A stretch of DNA of 64,000 bases from Plumapathes pennacea (GCA_964036295.1 OZ038465.1:9121667-9185666); one strand, 5' to 3'. Counted from the first letter of the stretch, positions 47,122 to 59,751 are shown. The notes: generated by a model not told the origin, from the sequence alone. Program-made: numbers and translations.

Positions 47122-49122
47122 TGTAAAAAATCCCAGGTGGATAAATGATGACATGCCCCTGATTTATAAAGACCCTTCAGCTTTTCCTGTCCTGGCACAT
47201 TCCTTCATCCCATGTGGTTCAATCACTGGTGCATTCACTTGTCATTTTTAGTATTAGAATAGCAGCTTTGTTTTACTATATCAGAAGCAGAACAATGTGT
47301 TCTTGGTAACAGTTGGCATAGTTTGAGAAATGTGCTGGGGTCAGCCCAACAACATTTGTGCATCATGCTGTTGTTGCTCTCACGTTTTCATCAACAACAT
47401 TCCTGGGATTAAGGTTTGGGTGGTGGGGTTCTGTTGCTGCCCTCAAAGTTCAAGACTGACATATGCAAAGTTGCAAGTTTATTACCCTTTCTAAGACAAA
47501 TTACTTTAGTTTGTTACCCTGTTTAGGATCTGGACCCCAAATCTTCCAAACGACAGCCAAGAGTGCAATTAATTGAACAATTCCAGATGACCCTGTTAGA
47601 TACTTGAAGTGTAAATCTAGATACATTGTTTTGACAGATAAAAACCTGCTCCCGTCCCCCGGGGGATTATTCAGTTTATCACGCTTCACAAAGACAACTC
47701 GAAGTAAAGCCTCATCTTTCACTTTTGGATTGAATGCGATCACATGTCTCTTTTGTTTGGTTGGGGGTAAAATGGTGGCACTTTTTTTTTCCAGTTGCGA
47801 GCTCTATGTGTAACATTACATCGCGTCTAACGTCGCACGTTACACCAGATGTTTTCGCTGTGCAAAGAAAGATTCCTATTTATAACCCATAGCCGCCGTG
47901 GCGATTTCATGTGTCAATCATTTTCACTGATAAAACACACGCACCAATCAATTGACCTCAAGGCCCAATCAGCTTTTTTTTTCACAACCGTACCACACGG
48001 AGACATACCGTATGGTTACTGAGCACATTTGCTGAGGTGACGGAAAGAAAGAGGAGTTGTCTGGTGAGTGGGGAATAGTATTTAGAATGTCTTCTCTTTG
48101 TCACAATATTCGAGACAGGGATATGGGAATAGCAGAATGATTTTTCCGTTTATTTCATCTTCATGACTAGCATCCTGCGCAGGCGTTCTTTGGGCTCGTT
48201 ACGAAAAAATTCCTTCCTCACGAACGTAGTACTCGTGATCGGGCTGAGCGAAATGCTGTCGCGTTCGTTTGCAGAACGTTACCGAAATAAGCGCATCTTG
48301 TGTCTCTCATTATAGTTTCATTACAGTTGAACTCCTCGAAAGAGAAAAAAGGGAGTTTAGTATAGTTGCGAAATTTGCAACATTCGGAAACATGGTCACA
48401 ACCAACAAACTCAATCACAATTAAAAAACGGCAGCGTGATACTATCCAACAAACGCGCTTGATCATATCCGAGGAAATGATAATGCAACAAATGAGGATA
48501 CCTTTTTTAAGAAATATCACCCGGCCGTGTAGACTGCGTGGATTCAGGTTTGAAGAAGTCAACTCGTATGGGAACGACTTCCTGTCTCGTCTGTCGCCGA
48601 TATGTGCACTATTTGTATGGCTTAAGCGTGTTCTATGAAACCGAATGTTTAAGCGTTTTACTAACTTCCTTGAAGTCATGAAGGCATAAAAAGTTATGTT
48701 ACAGAGGAATTAGCTCCGAGCCTGACATCGAAAAGATTGCAAGGGATATTGACATATTCAGTGTTGATATACGGTGGTAAAATCATGATCCTGCACTTGA
48801 CCTTTGGGTGAGCTAATTGTTGGAGATTGTGTATTTATTTTCATGTTATGTTGGCTTACTCTGTGACAACATCCTTTTGAAAGATTTCCGTTTGTTAACT
48901 TCCAGGCTAAAATGCCCATCTCTGGTCTGAAATTCTGTCCTCTACAAGTTCAGTTATTTTTAACTGCAACTTAATTCAAATCAGCAAAGCCCCGTGAATA
49001 ACTATTTATGTTTACCGTATGCGACTTCTCGAGATATGTTTGAAATGGACGGAATACATTTATAATGAAGGTTTCGTTTTGCGGTCTCCAGGCCATGACA
49101 GGTCCCTGAACTTGCGCAGTAC
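47122..49122. repeat. 2-kb tandem array, unit 1
   Basis: Begins gtaaaaaatcccaggtgg and ends just before the same words in unit 2. It is collinear with the other units and by eye mostly over 90% identical. It lacks about 170 bp present in units 2-4 between the words ctatgtgtaacatt and gtcgcacgttacacc (near 47815). Contains the minus-strand open frame at 48218-48679. Confidence 0.9.
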
Positions 49123-51102
49123 TGTAAAAAAATCCCAGGTGGATAAATGATGACAGGCTCCTGATTTATAAATACCCCTCAGCTTTTCTTGCCTCAGCAC
49201 ATTCCTTCACTCCGTGTGGTTCGATCGCTGGGCGCATTCACTTGTCATTTTTAGTATTAGAATAGCAGCTTTATTTTACCATATCAGAAGCAGAACAATG
49301 TGTTTTTGGTAACATTTGGCATAGTTTGAGAAATGTTCTGGGGTCAGCCCAACAACATTTGTGCGTCATGCTGTTGTTGCTCTCAAGTTTTCATCAACAA
49401 CATTCCTGGGATTAAGGTTTGGGTGGTGGGGTTCTGTTGCTGCCCTCAAAGTTCAAGACTGACATATGCAAAGTTGCAAGTTTATTACCCTTTCTAAGAC
49501 AAATTACTTTAGTTTGTTACCCTGTTTAGGATCTGGATCCCAAATCTCCCAAACGAAAGCCAAGAGAGCAATTAATCGAACAATATTCCAGATGATCCTG
49601 TTAGATGCTTGAAGTGTAAATCTATACATTGTTTTGACAGATAAAAACCTGCTCCCGACCCCCGGGGGATTATTCAGTTTATCACGCTTCACAAAGACAA
49701 CTCGAGGTAAAGCTTCATCTTTCACTTTTGGATATAATGCGATCACATCTCTCTTTTGTTTGGTATTATTGTTTTTTTTCCAGTTGCGTGCTCTACGTGT
49801 AAAATTGTTCTGTCATTGACTTAGTGGCATTTTATTGACACCTTCGCGTGATTCTTGCCCTAATCAATTTCGAAATAACCGTATGTTGGGATAATGAAGA
49901 AAGAAACTAACATTACGCTACTCGAACAGGAACATTGCTGTTCTTCTTTTGATTGTGGTCTCCGCTGTGTGCACTCGTGAGTTACACGCCGCACGTTACA
50001 CCAGATGTTTTCGCTGTGCAAAGAAAGATTCCTATTTATAACCCATAGCCGCCGTGGCGATTTCATGTGTCAATCATTTTCACTGATAAAACACGCGCAC
50101 CAATCAATTGACCTCAAGGCCCAATCAGCTTTTTTTTCACAACCGTACCACACGGCAGGCGTTCTTTTGGCTCGTTACGAAAAAAATTCCTTCCTCACGA
50201 ACGTACTACTCGTGATCGGGCTTAGCGAAAAGCTGTCGCGTTCGTTTGCAGAACGTTACCGAAATAAGCGCATCTTGTGTCTCTCATTATATTTTCATTA
50301 CAGTTGAACTCCTCGAAGGAGAAAAAAGGGAGTTTAGTATAGTAGCGAAATTTGCAACATTCGGAAACATGGTCACAACCAACAAACTCAATCACAATTA
50401 AAAAACGGCAGCGTGATACTATCCAACAAACGCGCTTGATCATATCCGAGGAAATGATAATGCAGCAAATGAGGATACCTTTTTTAAGAAATATCACCCG
50501 GCCGTGTAGACTGCGTGGATTCAGGTTTGAAGAAGTCATCTTGTATGGGAACGACTTCCTGTCTCGTCTGTCGCCGATATGTGCACTATTTGTATGGCTT
50601 AAGCGTGTTCTATGAAACCGAATGTTTAAGCGTTTTACTAACTTCCTTGAAGTCATGAAGGCATAAAAAGTTATGTTACAGAGGAATTAGCTCCGAGCCT
50701 GACATCGAAAAGATTGCAAGGGATATTGACATATTCAGTGTTGATATACGGTGGTATAATAATGATCCTGCACTTGACCTTTGGGTGAGCTAATTGTTGG
50801 AGATTGTGTATTTATTTTCACGTTATCATGTTGGCTCATTCTGTGACAACATCCTTTTGAAAGATTTCCGTTTGTTAACTTCCAGGCTAAAATACCCATC
50901 TCTGGTCTGAAATTCTCTCCTCTACAAATTCAGTTATTTTTAACTGCAACTTAATTCAAATCAGCAAAGCCCCGTGAATAACTATTCATGTTTACCGTAT
51001 GCGACTTCGCGAGATATGTTTGAAATGGACGGAATACATTTATAATGAAGGTTTCGTTTTGCGGTCTCCAGGCTATGACAGGTTCCTGAACTTGCGCAGT
51101 AC
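49123..51102. repeat. 2-kb tandem array, unit 2
   Basis: Collinear with unit 1. It retains the 170-bp segment missing from unit 1 but lacks about 190 bp after cacacgg (near 50155) that units 1, 3 and 4 have. The minus-strand open frame persists at 50222-50656. Confidence 0.9.
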
Positions 51103-53280
51103 TGTAAAAAAATCCCAGGTGGATAAATGATGACAGGCTCCTGATTTATATATACCCCTCAGCGTTTCCTGCTCTGGCACATTCCTTCACCCCATGTGGT
51201 TCGATTGCTGGGTGCATTCACTAGTCAATTTTAGTATTAAAGTAGCAGCTTTGTTTTACCATATCAGAAGCAGAAGAATGTGTTCTTGGTAACAGTTGGC
51301 ATAGTTTGAGAAATGTGCTGGGGTCAGCCCAACAACATTTGTGTGTCATGCTGTTGTTGCTCTCAAGTTTTCATCAACAACATTCCTGGGATTAAGGCTT
51401 GGGTAGCGGGGTTCTGTTGCTGCCCTCAAAGTTCAAGACTGACACATGCAAAGTTGCAAGTTTAGTACCCTCTCTAAGACAAATTACTTTAGTTTGTTAC
51501 CCTGTTTAGGATCTGGATCCCAAATCTCCCAAACGACAGCCAAGAGAGCAATTAATCGAATAATTCCAGATGACCCTGTTAGATGCTTGAAGTGTAAATC
51601 TATATATTGTTTTGACAGATAAAAACCCGCCCCCGTCCCCCCGGGGGATTATTCAGTTTATCACGCTTCACAAAGACAACTCGAGGTAAAAAGCCTCATC
51701 TTTCACTTTTGGATTGAATGCGATCACATGTCTCTTTTGTTTGGTTGGGGGTAAAGTGGTGGCACCTTTTTTTTTTCCAGTTGCGTGCTCTACGTGTAAC
51801 ATTATCGTTTTGTCATTGACTTAGTGGCATTTTATTGACACCTTCGCGTGATTCTTGCCCTGATCAATTTCGAAATAACCGTATGTTGGGATAATGAAGA
51901 AAGAAACTAACATTACGCTACTCGAACAGGAACATTGCTGTTCTTCTTTTGATTGTGGTCTCTGCTGTGTGCACTCGTGAGTTACACGTCGCACGTTACA
52001 CCAGATGTTTTCGCTGCGCAAAGAAAGCTTCCTATTTATAACCCATAGCCGCCGTGGCGATTTCATGTGTCAATCATTTTCACTGATAAAACACACGCAC
52101 CAATCAATTGACCTCAAGGCCCAATCAGCTTTTTTTTCACAACCGTACCACACGGAGACATACCGTATGCTTACTGAGCACATTTGCTGAGGTGACGGAA
52201 AGAAAGAGGAGTTATCTGGTGAGTGGGGAATAGTATTTAGAATGTCTTCTCTTTGTCACAATATTCGAGACAGGGATATGGGAATAGCAGAATGATTTTT
52301 CCGTTTATTTCATCTTCATGACTAGCATCCTGCGCAGGCGTTCTTTGGGCTCGTTACGAAAAAAATTCCTTCCTCCCGAACGTAGTACTCGTGATCGGGC
52401 TGAGCGAAATGCTGTCGCGTTCGTTTGCAGAACGTTACCGAAAAGAGCGCATCTTGTGTCTCTCATTATAGTTTCATTACAGTTGAACTCCTCGAAAGAG
52501 AAAAAAGGGAGTTTAGTATAGTAGCGAAATTTGCAACATTCGGAAACATGGTCACAACCAACAAACTCAATCACAATTAAAAAACGGCAGCGTGATACTA
52601 TCTAACAAACGCGCTTGATCATATCCGAGAAAATGATAATGCAACAAATGAGGATACCTTTTTTAAGAAATATCACCCGGCCGTGTAGACTGCGTGGATT
52701 CAGGTTTGAAGAAGTCATCTTGTATGGGAACGACTTCCTGTCTCGTCTGTCGCCATTATGTGCACTATTTGTACGGCTTAAGCGTGTTCTATGAAACCGA
52801 ATGTTTAAGCGTTTTACTAACTTCCTTGAAGTCATGAAGGCATAAAAAGTTATGTTACAGAGGAATTAGCTCCGAGCCTGACATCGAAAAGATTGCAAGG
52901 GATATTGACATATTCAGTGTTGATATACGGTGGTATAATAATGATCCTGCACTTGACCTTTGGGTGAGCTAATTGTTGGAGATTGTGTATTTATTTTCAT
53001 GTTATGTTGGCTTACTGTGTGACAACATCCTTTTGAAAGATTTCCGTTTGCTAACTTCCTGGCTAAATTGCCCATCTCTGGTCTGAAATTCTCTCCTCTA
53101 CAAATTCAGTTATTTTTAACTGCAACTTAATTCAAATCAGCAAAGCCCCGTGAATAACTATTCATGTTTACCGTATGCGACTTCGCGCGAGATATGTTTT
53201 AAATGGACGGAATACATTTATAATGAAGGTTTCGTTTTGCGGTCTCCAGGCTATCACAGGTCCCTGAATTTGCGCAGTAC
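51103..53280. repeat. 2-kb tandem array, unit 3 (fullest copy)
   Basis: About 2178 bp, with both segments that are missing from units 1 and 2, so it is the best template of the unit. The minus-strand frame is broken by a stop near 52600, where tatccaac of unit 1 is tatctaac. Confidence 0.9.
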
Positions 53281-55835
53281 TGTAAAAAAATCCCAGGTGG
53301 ATAAATGATGACAGGCTCCTGATTTATAAATACCCTTCAGCTTTTCTTGCCTCAGCACATTCCTTCACTCCGTGTGGTTCGATCGCTGGGCGCATTCACT
53401 TGTCATTTTTAGTATTAGAATAGCAGCTTTATTTTACCATATCAGAAGCAGAACAATGTGTTCTTGGCAACAGGCCACAGCATTTGTGCATCATGCTGCT
53501 GTTGCTCTTAAGTTTTCATCAACAACATTCCTGGGATTAAGGTTTGGGTGGTGGGGTTCCTGCCGTCAAATTTCAAGACTGACATATGCAAAGTTGCAAG
53601 TTTATTACCCTCTCTAAGACAAATTACTTTAGTTTGCTACTCTGTTTAGGATCTGGATCCCAAATCTCCTAAACGACTGCCAAGAGAGCAATTAATCGAA
53701 CAATTCCAGATGACCCTGTTAGATGCTTGAAGTGTAAATCTATACATTGTTTTGACAGATAAAAACCCGCCCCCGTCCCCCCGGGGGATTATTCAGTTTA
53801 TCACGCTTCACAAAGACAACTCGAAGTAAAGCCTCATCTTTCACTTTTGGATTGAATGCGATCACATCTCTCTTTTGTTTGGTTGGGGGTAAAGTGGTGG
53901 CACTTTTTTTTCCAGTTGCGTGCTCTATGTGTAACATTATCGTTTTGTCATTGACTTAGTGGCATTTTATTGACACCTTTCGCGTGATTCTTGCCCTAAT
54001 CAATTTCAAAATAACTGTATGTTGGGATGATGAAGAAAGAAACTAACATTACGCTACTCGAACAGGAACATTGCTGTTCTTCTTTTGATTGTGGTCTCTG
54101 CTGTGTGAACTCGTGAGTTACACGTCGCACGTTACACCCGATGTTTTCGCTTCGCAAAGAAAGATTCCTATTTATAACCCATAGCCGCCGTGGCGGTTTC
54201 ATGTGTCAATCATTTTCACTGATAAAACACATGCACCAATCAATTGACCTTTTTTTTTCACAACCGTACCACACGGAGACATACCGTATGCTTACTGAGC
54301 ACATTTGCAAGTTGAGCTGAGGTGACGGAAAGAAAGAGGAGTTGTCTGGTGAGTGGGGAATAGTATTTAGAATGTCTTCTCTTTGTCACAATATTCGAGA
54401 CAGGGATATGGGAATAGCAGAATGATTTTTCCGTTTATTTCATCTTCATGACTAGCATCCTGCGCAGCCGTTCTTTGGGCTCGTTACGAAAAAAATTCCT
54501 TCCTCACGAACGTAGTACTCGTGATCGGGCTGAGCGAAATGCTGTCGCGTTCGTTTGCAGAACGTTACCGAAATAAGCGCATCTTGTGTCTCTCATTATA
54601 GTTTCATTACAGTTGAACTCCTCGAAAGAGAAAAGAGGGAGTTTAGTATAGTAGCGAAATTTGCAACATTCGGAAACATGGTCACAACCAACATATTCAG
54701 TCACAATTAAGAAACGGCAGCATGATGTTATCCAACAAACGCGTTCGATCACATCTCATAAAAATATGAATGCAACAAAATGAGGATGCTTTTTTAACAA
54801 ATATCACCCGACCGTGTAGACTGCGTGGATTCAGATTTGAAAAAGTCATCTCGTATGGGAACGACTTCCTGTCTCGTCTGTCGCCTATATGTGCACTATT
54901 TGTATGGCTTAAGAAAACGACGTGTTCTATGAAACCGAATGTTTAAAAGCGTTTTACTAACTTCCTTGAAGTCATGAAGGCATAGAAAGTTATGTTACAG
55001 AGGAATGGGCTCCGAGTCGGACGTCGAAAATATTGCAAGGAATACAAACCGACATATTCAGTGTTAATATACTGCATGCAGTATAGTCATGATCCTGCAC
55101 TTCAACTTTGGGTGAGCTAATTCTTGGAGGTTGTATATATATTTTCGCGTTATTTTAGCTTATTCTGTGACAACACTTTTATGAAAGGTTTCCGTTTGTT
55201 GACTCAATGATGAATTTATGCTGTGTTTTCCAGATTCGTGTCACTTCATAAACACATGCAGAGCTACAATTTGGGTAGGAAAGGGTCGAAGCAATTAATT
55301 TCATGAATTTTGTTCATGCCTCTTTTACTAAGTTATGAAATAACGCACGCTAAATACCGCCCGTTAAGTTCTCCCGGGAGCATCCCACTCTCCTATTGGT
55401 TGAGGGGTCCTCAAATAAGTATTCTGAAATCTGGAAAGCGTCTTTTGCAAGTTACCGCCGAGGACGTACAACCGCGACCCACCCAGCCCTCCCTACATCT
55501 TCGGGTGGCGGTTCTACTCACACTGAATCCTACATCGCTCCGCGTCGCCTTGACTCCGACCGGGGTGATGTGCCCATCTCTCATTAATAACAAAGGATTC
55601 AAACAGAATATAGTACTGTGTGTAATAGCTGCTCTAGTAACTAATGTGCTTTGTCCCAGGTTAAAGTGCCCCCTCTGGTCTAAAATGCTCCCCTTCACAA
55701 AGTCATTGGTTTTTCCGTGAAACTGATTTCAAATCAGCAAAGCCGCGTAAAACAGCTATTCCTGCTTACTGTATACGACTTCCCGAGAAATGTTTGAAAT
55801 TGACGGAATACATCTACAGTGAAGACTTCATTTTT
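53281..55835. repeat. 2-kb tandem array, unit 4 (divergent 3' part)
   Basis: Close to the other units to about 54700, then increasingly diverged. It has about 470 bp of unrelated sequence at about 55200-55660 before the unit resumes (ctctggtctaaaatgctcc ... cgacttcccgagaaatg). A short deletion near 53470 removes part of the ggcatagtttgagaaatg stretch. It is the oldest or edge copy. Confidence 0.85.
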
Positions 55836-56504
55836 GACTCACGGATATGCGATGTGTCTCAAGGCTGTCGCTCACTTTACTCACGCGATGAGTTAGGTAT
55901 TTGGCTCGGTGCCTAACTAAATATTTATAAAACAGATCGGTTCTGTTCTGCCCGTGCCGCCAACTTTCAAGGATCAACTTTGGATAACACTGCGAGCTGT
56001 AAGTGTTTACTGGGGGATCTTAATCACAATAAAAGAAGTATCAAGCTCTTTTCAACTGTAAGTGAGATCATAACCAACATGCCAAAGCGTCTCTGATGTG
56101 ATTTTTGCTGTCAGACAAAGTCTGCTTACCGATTGAAAATTAATTGAATAACGCTACTAATTTGAGGGATCCGATTCTTGTAACAATATATCCGTATTCA
56201 AGTCAATCTATTCTATTATTGAGCTTTCCATGATCTTTGCCCTAATCCAATTAGTAGTAGACAGTGTTTCGTTTCCCTTTCGAGGTTTGTGAAACGGGAT
56301 TCCAGCTCGAAATAAACTTAAAAAAGGAAAAAAGAAAGGAGAAAAAAAAAAAAGAAAAAAAGAAAAAAAGAAAAAAAAAAAGAGAAGAAGAAAAGAAATC
56401 CGGTCATCCGTATTTATGGGGGTCCCACTAGTATAAGCTATTGTTTATACTTTCTGGCTAAACTACAGAATAGCCAGCACTTTCAGAAGAGCTCTGCGCG
56501 TATT

Positions 56505-56830
56505 TGTGGATACGCAGATAGGTGGTGAAGTCACACCACCCCTCCTCCTAACTTTTTGAAGTATTTTTATGAAGTGGATACGCAGTAGGGCCATTTAAGG
56601 GGAGGGGTGGTTTAGCTTGACTGCGTATCCGCATATTGACTACGTATCCACTTCGACGTGTACTTCAAAAACCTAGGGGGAGGGGTGGTCCAAACTCCAC
56701 TGCGTATTCGCATATTCACTTTGACATGAACTTCAAAAATTTAGGGAGAGAGGTGGTCTTACTCCAATGTATTCCTCGTTCTATTGAAGAGGGTGGTCTA
56801 GCTTGACCGCGTATCCACCGTTTTCTGGGG
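56505..56830. repeat. Degenerate tandem repeat (gcgtatccgcatatt / ggggaggggtggt)
   Basis: About four imperfect units of roughly 75-90 bp combine gactgcgtatccgcata, cacttcgac...acttcaaaaa and ggggaggggtggt. An A/G-rich tract precedes them at 56325-56400. No coding signal; 55836-56320 is featureless. Confidence 0.65.
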
Positions 56831-57674
56831 GTGCTCCAAAAATGCGGGGTGTTCTGTAATTACTCCAACTTTTTGAGATGGGAGATTGGTGAAACTGGTT
56901 CAACTTATATACTACGCGTAGAAAAGTTTTATTGAATTGGTCCCGGGTTTTTTCTTGACGTAAATTAAAAATATCAGCAGTTGTGCAGAATAAATGTAAT
57001 GCCGCGCTGTGTTCCAATGTAAAACTTGTCGTGGCAGTTAAGGTACATTGACCTCAGTTTACTTTGTCACACTTTTTAAGCAACTTATTCTAAGAACAAA
57101 AGTCCACGTGAAAAATACGTTTAATGCCTAAAAAGCTGTGGTATCTGCACCAAAGTCATTTAATTTCAACAGTACTTACAGATTTTATTCTTTACAGACC
57201 CGGCTCTTTGTGCTTGTTCGTCACATACCCTGCGGGCAGAGGAAACTCTGTTCTGCAGGGTACTGACGTGATCCTTGCGAGTTTTTGCTGATTTCTATAC
57301 AAACAAGTAAGTGAACAGGGTTTTGGTAATTTATGTTCAGACCAATAGGTCACATGACCACTTTTAGGTTGTTTAAGATGATGCTTACATTGATGACTTA
57401 CATATATGTGCTCACTTCAACGTTGCATTCATTCCTGGTTCGGCCCATCGGAAACACAATGTTTTACCAGAAGTATTATTTCAACCACTAGTGACTAGCA
57501 CACTTTTCAAACATGTTTTATACTGCATGTAGAATCCTTTTTGTGCGTGAATAACTAGGCTTTCTCTGCCAAATTTTCAGGATTGAGGACTTCTCCCCAG
57601 GTTAAAGTGTGCCGCATGGGTACGATTTCCCACGCCTTTTTTTCAGACCTGTCCCCCAAAATTAAGTTTTGTTT

Positions 57675-57710
57675 GCAGCTACATGTGGCCACGCAGACAT
57701 TGTAGAGGAC
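57675..57710 (+). pseudogene. Ankyrin-repeat-like exon fragment
   Basis: After a plausible acceptor (ttttgtttgcag) the plus strand reads AATCGHADIVED, the core of an ankyrin repeat (AAxxGHxDIVxxL). The expected LL becomes D-N and the frame soon degrades. It may be a relic exon near the ankyrin gene starting at 58911, or chance. Confidence 0.35.
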
Positions 57711-58485
57711 AATACCAATTTCATCTTTTTTTTCTTCTTTTTTTAATGGGCAGCTATGCGAAGTAGCATCATTGATCGACCCGTTGAGAAATAGTCAAGC
57801 AGGGGAAGATAGCTAAGTTGGTGTTTGGCTTCAATACAAATATGTCTAAAGCTCTAAGCCATAACTTTACCGATCGGTCAGATACCGCCCATTCCGTAAA
57901 TTTAGCAGAAGGCCATCTCAATTTCTGGTTCTAAAAGCTCAATGAAATTTTTACCTTTTGCGACCGCACCTCTACTGCATAAGCTGGGGGTCGCTTCCGT
58001 GAGCACAGTTGTACCGGACGTGTCTGAAAAATATTAGTAAAGAAATATTGAAACCAGTAGCCGGCATTTTCACCTGTTCGGCTAGCAACATAACTGTATG
58101 TAGTATTTCCGTCAGCTTCGACGCGATTATATCGATGAACTTGCTTGAACTTGCTGTACGAAGCCGTGCATTTTTGCCAGATAATTATCTTTAAATTTAG
58201 TTTTATGATATTTTCATGCTGCTAACGGTTTGCTTTAAAATTGCGCAAACTGAAATAATGTAATATGGTCGAGTAGATAAATATCGATAAATTTAAGAAA
58301 ACATTTCTTGTGAGATTCGTGCTGTCATGCTCCTCTTATTATTCCAAATATCGGTTGTTTGAGTAAAAAGTACGTGTCTTTGTCAAGTTTAGTAGATCTG
58401 ATTTCTGATTGATTTCTGTACTCTTGCGTTTTCGATTATGCCAAAATTTTGTTTTTAACAGGGTCCCGCAAGCCCGCAAACGCGA

Positions 58486-58508
58486 GTCCCCCCCCCCCCC
58501 CCCCCCCC
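58486..58508. repeat. Poly(C) run
   Basis: A run of about 20 C residues. The surrounding open frames (poly-Pro) are artefacts. The segment 57711-58900 otherwise shows no recognised feature. Confidence 0.85.
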
Positions 58509-58904
58509 GAGCCAAAGTGCTTACATGGCGAAAAGTTGTCCCGCCACCCTGTTTCCCGAGACAAGTTGCGATTTCTCATATCAACGCTGCCTTCGATTTA
58601 TAAAGAAATATATGAAAGTTGGCGCGCCCAGGGTGACTCGGGGAGGAGGGTGACCCCGGTCCCCGGGCCAACTTTTTCTCATATAAACAGGGCCTTAAAT
58701 TTCTTGTTTCATGGCGGTTCATCTAAACTAATCATAATTAAGCATGTAGTGTGTTCGTAGTGTCGCAAATTGTTAATGTCTCTAAAAGTCTTGCCTGTAC
58801 AGATTACCTGGTGATTTGAGTTTAACGATTTATTGAAGACCAATGAACTCTGACGATCAACACCTGGAAAAAATCATTCACAGTAATTATGATGTTTATC
58901 TTAG

Positions 58905-59015
58905 GTTGAGATGGAAATCAATGGAAAGAGGCTTCTTGATGCAAGTCGAGAAGGCACACTTGAGCGTGTCAAGGCATTGCTTCAACAAGGTGCAAGTGTC
59001 AATTACACAGATTGG
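58905..59015 (+). CDS. First coding exon of an ankyrin-repeat protein (partial gene)
   Basis: Acceptor tttatcttag ends at 58904; ATG at 58911 opens 35 codons, MEINGKRLLDASREGTLERV and then KALLQQGASVNYTDW, ending at a strong donor gg/gtaagt in phase 0. The LLDASREG-LERVK-LLQQGA-VNY pattern is the first helix pair of an ankyrin repeat and is a common N-terminus for multi-ankyrin proteins. No later exon is recognisable, so the gene runs past the window. It probably takes its 5' end from the exon near 46.1 kb. It is not a third TRPA copy by exon structure: this start does not resemble TRPA exon 1. Confidence 0.75.
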
Positions 59016-59022
59016 GTAAGTA

Positions 59023-59751
59023 ATGCATTGTTGCTACCCCTGTGTTACCCTACAGTATACAGGGTATTTACATCTTTCAAAAGATCGGTTGGGGGATTTG
59101 GGTATGAAAACAATCTATAATAGCGGCTCTTTTTCAAATAACTGTTACCACTGTACAGTATCATTTCACGTAACCCACTCCTGCGTTGTGTATTGTTTCT
59201 CACTTGCTAAAACAGAACATTGTCAGCTGGCTGACGAGCTGTCGAAATATTTGAAGGATAATTATAATAAAGGGCCAATAAACTACTTTCGGCCTCGGGA
59301 ATATGCGCGGATATTTGTCCTTAGACTGTTCCTTGCAGTTGCCCACGAGCTGCACTCGGAACAGATACTATTCTCAAAAAATATCCCGGGAGCATATTTT
59401 GTCGACAAAAGTTGTTTATTTAGTCATCGTAAGCCTTCCGGGACATCAGCTGAAAATCTTTCTCAATTTGTAATGTCTGAAATTAACCATTTGCTTTTCC
59501 TCCTATTTAACATAATCATTGCCATTGCCATTGCCATCTGCAGTTGCTGCAATTTGTTGTTTTTGTTGTTGTTTGTTTGTTTGTTTGTTTGTTTTGTTTT
59601 GTTTTATGCGAACGTCGGCCCATCCAGGGGCATGCATATTCAAAGTCTTCTTGATCTTTTGTTTTTAAAATGCCCTTTCTTTTTGCGAATGAAAATTGGC
59701 CTGGCCATGAATATCAGAGCGTCCTATATGATAAACATGTTCTATCATTAG
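59023..59751 (+). CDS. Long orphan reading frame, truncated by a foldback insertion
   Basis: 242 open codons, the second longest frame in the window after the GPCR. The middle has ordinary protein-like composition (QLADELSKYLKDNYN, YFRPREYARIFVLRLFL, SAENLSQFVMSEINHLLF). The part after it is a hydrophobic low-complexity stretch from a (TTTG)n tract. I do not recognise the family. The frame has no good ATG near its 5' end and is not in the phase of the preceding ankyrin exon. Its TAG is the first codon of the inserted element. Confidence 0.25.
   Translation: MHCCYPCVTLQYTGYLHLSKDRLGDLGMKTIYNSGSFSNNCYHCTVSFHVTHSCVVYCFSLAKTEHCQLADELSKYLKDNYNKGPINYFRPREYARIFVLRLFLAVAHELHSEQILFSKNIPGAYFVDKSCLFSHRKPSGTSAENLSQFVMSEINHLLFLLFNIIIAIAIAICSCCNLLFLLLFVCLFVCFVLFYANVGPSRGMHIQSLLDLLFLKCPFFLRMKIGLAMNIRASYMINMFYH

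Noticed and set aside
58911..59015. A third TRPA copy starting at 58911
   Set aside because: The exon encodes an ankyrin start at once, lacks the TRPA exon-1 sequence, and no downstream TRPA exons are found in the following 5 kb.
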